Positions 58,438-64,000 of a stretch of DNA of 64,000 nucleotides are shown here, in pieces. How positions within the stretch are numbered: position 1 is the first letter of the stretch; each line of letters begins with the position of its first letter. The DNA comes from Flaveria trinervia. Its lineage: Eukaryota > Streptophyta > Magnoliopsida > Asterales > Asteraceae. The stretch spans positions 28,343,551 to 28,407,550 of the forward strand of contig CM046443.1 in assembly GCA_025506515.1 (NCBI GenBank), read 5' to 3'. The notes beneath the pieces were generated by a model. It searched no databases and was not told the origin of the DNA. It worked only from the letters and a program-made list of their open reading frames with translations. Position numbers and translations under genes: made by a program.

Positions 58438-60248
58438 ATGGAAGATCAGTACTCTGCGTTTACTGCCAAAAGGGACTCTCGCATCCAGAACCTTCTGCTT
58501 CTAGAAAATGAAACTGGGAATCACAATAAACCACCTAAACTTATAACGTTAAATGATTACCCATAATGGAAGGAGCAATTCAAGATCTACTTTAATGGAG
58601 TTGATCCCAACCTTTGGGAATCTATTGAGACAGGTTATAATATGCCGGTTGGTGCTCATGGTGTTAAATTAACCTTGGGTGGTATGACTGACAACCAGAA
58701 AGTGAAGTACAATGCTAAAAAGAAGGTGTATGCCCTGTTGACTCAGTCAATACCAAAAGACATTTTACATCAGTTTTCTGAGAACAAACAGACAAAGAAG
58801 TTACGGGAAGCTTTGGAGAAAAGATATAACAGGAATGCGACATTGAAAGCTTTAAAGGCAAAGGCTCTGAAGAAAGAGTTTGATAACTTCTCTTTGATAG
58901 GGAAAGAAACCTTGGATGATGTTATAGACTGGTTCTACCATCTAATGAGTGAGCTGCACACTTATGGGGTCTCAACGTCAATGGAAGATAAGGTGTCAAG
59001 CTTTGTAGATGGTTTGCCAGAAAAATGGGACTCATTTGTGTCGAATCTAAGACAGAACGATATTCTGTCAAAGTTAGATATAAATGACTTCATATTGAAG
59101 TTGAGAGAGGAAGAAATAAGGATGAAACACAAGTCCTAGAAAGGATCCTATGATCAGAATCCTTTACATTTTAACTCCTCTCCCACTCCAACCAGTTCAG
59201 GAGCACCTCTTCAAACAACATTTGTGTCTAGTTCAGCCGCTCCTTCTCAAACCACAGCTTTAGGATCTAAAACGTCAGGGTCATCTGGTACCCAATATAT
59301 CATACCTGAAGCAAATGCTACTAAGTTGAAGACTGAGAATATCAGAAATATTACTGTGGAGGTTGCAAAGGAGCATATGGACCTTCTAGCAGTAGTTTTT
59401 CATTCTTACGATGGTCTAGTTGCAGGGAAAATTGGTAATTGTCATCTGGCCGATGAAGACTACGAGTAGGTGGATGAAAATGAACTAGAAAGAATGGATA
59501 TCATGTGGGCGTTGGCTAGTGCTGTAAGAAGGGTGAAAAAGTTTGTGAAAAGGACAGGACAGAACTTGGTAGTCACAAAAGACACAACCTTTGGTTTCGA
59601 CAAAACCAAAGTTACCTGTTTTAACTGTGGAGAAAAGGGGCATTTCAAACGTGAATGTGTTAAGCCCAAGAAAACAAGTAATGAAAATCCATTCTCAACC
59701 TTCACCCATCAAGACAAATAAATAAGTGGAGCTAACTCATCAGGAAAAGAGACAAAGGTCTTGACTGCTCAGGATGACGAAGGGCAGGATTAGACCTTCC
59801 CTTTTGTGTCTCCGGGTGAATCGAATATTGCTTGTGTCGTGGGATTGGATGATGACTCTTCGAGTGAAGGGGAAATCGCAGTTGAACTAGTGATGTCAGA
59901 TAATGAAGATACTGCGAATGTGGTCGATCACCTGATTGAAGAAGAACTCGGAACAATATGTTCAGAATCTCCAGCATCCGAAAAGTCAAACTCTGCATTG
60001 ATGGCTGATTCAACCGAGTCTTCACATGTACGTAAAAAAGACCAACTTTTTGAGAATCATGCTTGTATTGAATGCAACAAATTTAGAGAAAGCACAGATT
60101 TAAAATTTGCTATGTTATTAAACCACAATGATAGTTTAGTAAATGACTTACAACTGTGCATAGAAGCTAATCGGATTTTAAAACAAAATGTGTGCAGTTA
60201 TAAAGAGAAAATAGAACTGTTAAATAAACAACTAAGGGAAACCAAGGT
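58438..60248 (+). pseudogene. gag of copia F, first part
   Basis: One frame from the ATG at 58438 (MEDQYSAFTAKRDSRIQN) across five in-frame stops (58564, 59137, 59467, 59719, 59791). It has the UBN2-type core (KKVYALLTQSIPKDILHQF, LHTYGVSTSMEDKVSSFVDG, LPEKWDSFV), then a Ser/Thr/Pro linker, a CCHC knuckle CFNCGEKGHFKREC at about 59620-59660, an acidic segment and a coiled coil (LCIEANRILKQNVCSYKEKIELLNKQL). All the stops fit one C-to-T change from a Gln codon or a similar transition. The frame is interrupted at the duplicated AAGGT by the solo LTR and resumes at 62831. Confidence 0.9.
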
Positions 60249-60423
60249 TGTAACATCTTGTATTTTTTAGTTAATTAAAAGTTTGTATCGTTAAATTCTT
60301 GTAAGGACCATTGTTGCCATATGTGAAACTTATGGGCTATTTATGCTTATTGTCTTATTGTTTTTAATCATTTAATTTGAAAGTTAATAATGTGAATTAT
60401 TACTTAATAAATAAATAATGATC

Positions 60424-60480
<57 letters not shown>

Positions 60481-60548
60481 AGAATATTAAGAATAGTAAA
60501 ATTATAAAAAATAATAATAACAACTAAGAATAATAATAATAATAGTGA

Positions 60549-60591
<43 letters not shown>

Positions 60592-60600
60592 ATTACTACT
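60424..60600. repeat. AAT/ATT microsatellites in the solo LTR
   Basis: ATAATAATA and TATTATTAT runs in opposite phases form a long imperfect inverted repeat. A similar AT-trinucleotide block sits at the same relative place in the A LTR (about 4160-4255). The long Ile/Leu-rich frame on the minus strand here is an artefact of the repeat. Confidence 0.9.
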
Positions 60601-61439
60601 AATAATAACAAATTTTTTAAGATGTTAAACTAAACTTAATTAAGTTGGAAGGTTTGTCTTGCCATTTTAAAGTTTTTACATAAAATAATAACAACTCGAA
60701 TTCCAAGGGGTTAAAGTATAAATTTTAAAGCTTCAAACCCAATCCCCGCCCACTTTAAACCCGGCGTACTCCGGCCAACACTCTGGCCGAAGTCTGGTGA
60801 TTTTGCAATCTCCGAAATCCTTCGAATCGTGAACACCAATCATTTTCAACCACTTCAGGAACAAGAATCGAACCTGTTACTACACTTTAATTCAATTTTA
60901 AGGGTTGTTATGAGCATTCAAACACGAAATCGAAGTTTGACTTTAACCATAAAGCCGTTTGAGCATTTAATCCTAATAATAATCCAATCAAACTAACATA
61001 AACAATCACATGACTCAAAAATCAAATACAACTTTCTATTGCATCTATAACACATAAACACCTCTCATTGGATTCACTCCGAAGTCACGACCTGCATTTC
61101 AATTGAACATCGCCAATTCGTCAAATTATACTGAAATTGATAAGGACTTTGGATCCAGAGCATCACTCAAAGTTGTCCACGAGTTTATGGTTTTCATAGT
61201 CGTTTGCCCACAATTTGAGTTAAGTCTCAGTCGCGGTTTGTTCATCGTAGTGTTCGAATTCGAATCATCTTCATTCGGGTAATTAAACACATCTACATGA
61301 TCGTTTTAACATGGGGAATGAACGCCCCATGAACCTAACCTATAATTGAATTGAATCGGGGTTCAATTGGATCCAAGAACAATCTAGGGTTCTTGGATTT
61401 GGGGGTTTTCTGTATGATTATGTTTTTAAAATTTTAAAA

Positions 61440-61540
61440 CCGGGTCTTAGCATGGCAACTGCCCTTGGTTCGCTGGTAACACTTGTGACTTCTAAACAAG
61501 AGGTCATTGGTTTGAATCCGGGGAACCTCATGTTTTTTTT
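61440..61540 (+). other. tRNA-like segment of the solo LTR
   Basis: Contains GGTTTGAATCC (one base from the pol III B-box consensus) in a GAGGT...ACCTC stem, followed by a T run, and a possible A-box-like TAGCATGGCAACTG upstream. It corresponds in position to the palindrome at 3185-3218. Probably not a functional tRNA gene: no intact cloverleaf is evident. Confidence 0.4.
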
Positions 61541-61987
61541 GGGGCCTTTTGGCTTTCAACGTTAATTTTATATTTTTTTTCTAAACTATAAAAAGCCATT
61601 TTAGAAAATTTGATTATTTTAAAATACTTTTAATTATTTTCTGTAAATTATTTTCTTAAAAAGAAATACTTTTATATTTTCTTTTCTTTTCAAATATTCT
61701 AAAAAATTATTAATATAAATAATTTGTTTTTATAAAAAAAGCTATACTTTAACCAAATCCTTGTTCCACAAATGTGATTATTTCAAACGTTAAAATTATT
61801 GTTAAGATTATGTTTATTACACTTTATTTAACCGTTAGGAAATTATTATAAGTGTTATAATTTTATATAAAACTTTATATAAAATATAATAATGTTTTTT
61901 TGTTAACATAATTATTGACAATCCCTAATACCACATTAAATCCTAGTCTTTGTTAATTCGTAAAACTTAATATTATTAAACTTAAAC

Positions 61988-61993
<6 letters not shown>

Positions 61994-62044
<51 letters not shown>

Positions 62045-62057
62045 ATATATATATATT
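61994..62057. repeat. TA microsatellite in the solo LTR
   Basis: Interrupted TATATATATA tract of about 60 bp (with AATATA interruptions). Confidence 0.9.
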
Positions 62058-62830
62058 TAGGTACATTGTGAAGGATTTTGCGTTGGAGCGTTATTTAATA
62101 TTTCTTATTAATCATCGTTTCTATACTTATTTGCCAAGTGAGTATTTCTATAATCCTTTTTATATTTTCACACTTTGGGGTGAAATATGTTACCTTATAA
62201 TCATTGCACTTGTGAAAATTTGATTCTTGTAAACTTATGACAATTCACTTCTATGTTGTGGTTAGTTGATCTTTGTAGCTACCATGTAATGTCGATTATA
62301 TGTACAATCATTAACTATTGCTAGCCTGGCGACATCATAGATCTATGGGCCTGACAAGCCTGGTTGGTTAATCCAAGTACACTTAGCTAATCGTATATAC
62401 TTGTAAATGTTTGAGACTTGTAAAAATTTGTCAAGGTTTGATTGTGCATTCTATCTTACATCCCTAGTTACTTTGTTCTCTAACTTATAACATGAATTGC
62501 CATTTTTTATATACTTATGTATTGAAAACTATGGAAATATCACCAACATTATGTTGACCCCTTTATTTTTTAATATGTTTCAGAAAATGCTTAAGTTTGA
62601 TTGCCACTTTTGAAGCTTATTCACACCTAGGCATGGACCTAGATAAATAAATGGATGGGCTTGAAATATTACTTTTATGCTTGTTAATTTCTTTATTTGA
62701 GATTATGTTTGTAATGTAACCTTTGAAACTTATGAATAATATACTTGGATTTAATAATAACGTTATGTGGTTGTGAACGATCTTAACTCTCACATCTCGA
62801 CGTTTCCGCCGTCGAGGTTGGGGTGTGACA

Positions 62831-63745
62831 AAGGTTGTTGCTTTTAATCAAGCCAATGATATAAAGTTCTATTTAAACTCCTTGGGAGAAACTAAGAAAG
62901 AAAAAGCAATTTTGGAAGTCGAAGTCAACTCATTAAAACAAAAACTGCATAGTTGGACTACTTCTTCTCACATAGTTCAACACTTAGTGAAAGAACGAAA
63001 TAACGGGGAAGGGTTGGGTTACAAAGTTGTTCCACCACCACATGAGATCATGTTAAGTACTAAATGTAGACCAGTAAATAACAATCCAATTAATAATCAT
63101 GTGGTATCCACTCCTCTAGTTAGTGATCCAGATTCCACGGGTAAACCGGTGAATTCTGTCACTAAACAGAAAGAGGCTACGTTGAAGTCTAAAGGTAAGA
63201 CGCCTATTGTTAGTTTGGATGAATAATTTGAAAAGGTTAATGTAAAGTCCGGTTCAAACATGTCTATTTATGAACCCAAAACGACCAAACTAGTTAACCA
63301 ACCACGTGCTTCACGTCAAAGTCCAAATAAACAAAAGGTTAAAGATGTTAAAAACGTTCAAACAATGAATTTTGTTAAAGAAGACAAAAAATCTAAACAA
63401 GAAGTGTCCAAACCCAACCAGACTAAAGTCACACCTATACCACACACTTCCCCAGAGAAACAGTTCCATCAACATGTAAAAGGTAGATCATGCTACAGTT
63501 GTGGAAAGAGATGACACATCTCTTCTAATTGTCCTTATTATCAGACTCCCAGAAAGAAAATTAAACTTTATGATAATAAACCAAGTTCTTCGAAAAGGAG
63601 TTCTATTACTCCAGCAAAAAGAATTAATGAACCTCAAGTTCAAACCGTAAGCCAGTCATCTGTTTATCACAAACAGGCCTTACACAAAACTGGCTTATGG
63701 AATGAAAAGTCAAGTCGAAATGGATAGTGGGTCAAGTTCATGATG
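62831..63745 (+). pseudogene. gag of copia F, second part
   Basis: Resumes the coiled coil after the solo LTR (NQANDIKFYLNSLGETKKEK, EVEVNSLKQKL), then a Lys/Ser/Pro-rich linker and a second Cys/His box, CYSCGKR-stop-HISSNC, at about 63490-63530, interrupted by the TGA at 63512. A further stop lies at 63224 (one C-to-T change from Gln). The apparent start at 62825 is the edge of the LTR, not a real initiation site. Two Cys/His boxes in a long gag match element C. Confidence 0.88.
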
Positions 63746-64000
63746 TGTGATTCCTCTGGGTCACCCAAGCCAGTTAAGGCTTGGGTCCCAAACCTAAACT
63801 GATAATTTCCTCTGAATGTGCAGGGTGTCCGTTATAGTGCTATCACAAATACCTGGATTGTTGATAGTGGGGCGCCCAGGCACATGACCGGGAACTTGTC
63901 TCTCCTTTCAAATGTCAAACAAGTTAAAGGGGGAAACGTATCGTTTGCTGGAAATAAAGGAGGATACATCACCGCTCAAGGCGAAGTGGGAAAGCAGAAA
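63746..64000 (+). pseudogene. Protease start of copia F pol, truncated by window
   Basis: Contains the KAWVPNLN box that often precedes the protease in these elements, two stops (about 63799-63804), then TWIVDSGAPRHMTGNLS with the catalytic Asp codon at 63863-63865. Integrase and RT would follow beyond the window. Confidence 0.85.

Larger units (their letters stand above)
60249..62830 (+). mobile_element. Solo LTR of the element A family (2.58 kb)
   Basis: TGTAACATC...GGGTGTGACA, flanked by a perfect 5-bp duplication AAGGT (60244-60248 and 62831-62835) and with no internal element sequence. It arose by LTR-LTR recombination. It matches the A LTR (1974-4391) in inverse orientation, with considerable divergence. 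It contains an ATT/AAT microsatellite, a tRNA-like B-box region and a TA tract. Confidence 0.93.
57160..64000 (+). mobile_element. Ty1/copia (Sirevirus-like) retrotransposon F, truncated by window
   Basis: 5' LTR, PBS, long leader, gag with two knuckles and coiled-coil region, and the start of protease are present; the rest continues past the right edge. It is inserted in the RT upstream edge of element G and is itself interrupted by the solo LTR at 60249-62830. Confidence 0.92.

Noticed and set aside
60384..60611. Open frame of Ile/Leu-rich residues on the minus strand
   Set aside because: Entirely encoded by an ATT/AAT microsatellite.
62825..62833. GTG start codon for the second gag segment of copia F
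   Set aside because: The apparent start is the LTR boundary; the frame continues from the gag before the solo LTR.

Overview
The window is plant nuclear DNA, almost entirely a nest of transposable elements. Evidence for a plant: several LTR retrotransposons whose primer-binding site (TGGTATCAGAG...) matches the 3' end of plant initiator-Met tRNA, chromovirus-type Ty3 and Sirevirus-like Ty1/copia proteins, a CACTA transposon with plant Tnp2/DUF4218/DUF4216/Transposase_24-type parts, and one small intron-containing Yippee-like gene. The extra ORF downstream of copia pol, seen twice, resembles unnamed proteins I remember from daisy-family (Asteraceae) genomes. An asterid of that family is therefore my best guess, from recall and not from a search.

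Layout. 1-4391: minus-strand Ty3 element A (gag, leader, PBS, 2.4-kb 5' LTR), cut by the left edge. 4392-6101 and 27991-28939: pieces of an older minus-strand Ty3-type element D, split by Ty3 element B (6102-27990, perfect TSD TTCTA). Inside the reverse transcriptase of B sits a complete minus-strand copia element C (11442-23924), 12.5 kb, with gag, pol, a long extra ORF and arrays of short palindromes. 29122-29959: Harbinger-like non-autonomous element with TAA TSD. 31985-39326: minus-strand CACTA element with TnpD-like and TnpA-like genes, both decayed. 40612-41014: the Yippee-like gene, the only convincing host gene. 42641-about 44060: Helitron-like candidate. 44615-47607: tandem LTR-gag-LTR-gag-LTR array of a gag-only element whose middle LTR is a mosaic of the outer two. 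47608-50420: decayed copia pol E. 52100-53030: remnant of a copia extra ORF. 54118-57159: Ty3 (chromovirus type) pol and 3' LTR, element G, interrupted at 57159 by copia element F (57160 to the right edge). The gag of F is split by a 2.6-kb solo LTR of the A family (60249-62830, TSD AAGGT).

Insertion order can be read directly in two three-level nests: D, then B, then C; and G, then F, then the solo LTR. All retroelement reading frames are broken. Most stop codons examined are one C-to-T or G-to-A transition from Gln, Arg or Trp, as expected for old methylated copies. The most interesting signals are the recombinant LTR array, a short CGCACGAYTGA-type motif amplified independently in a Ty3 LTR and in an unrelated copia element, a palindromic TCAGTAGTT/AACTACTGA array inside copia C, and a tRNA T-arm-like perfect palindrome in the A-family LTR. 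I saw no RNA gene, CRISPR array or prokaryote-type operon.
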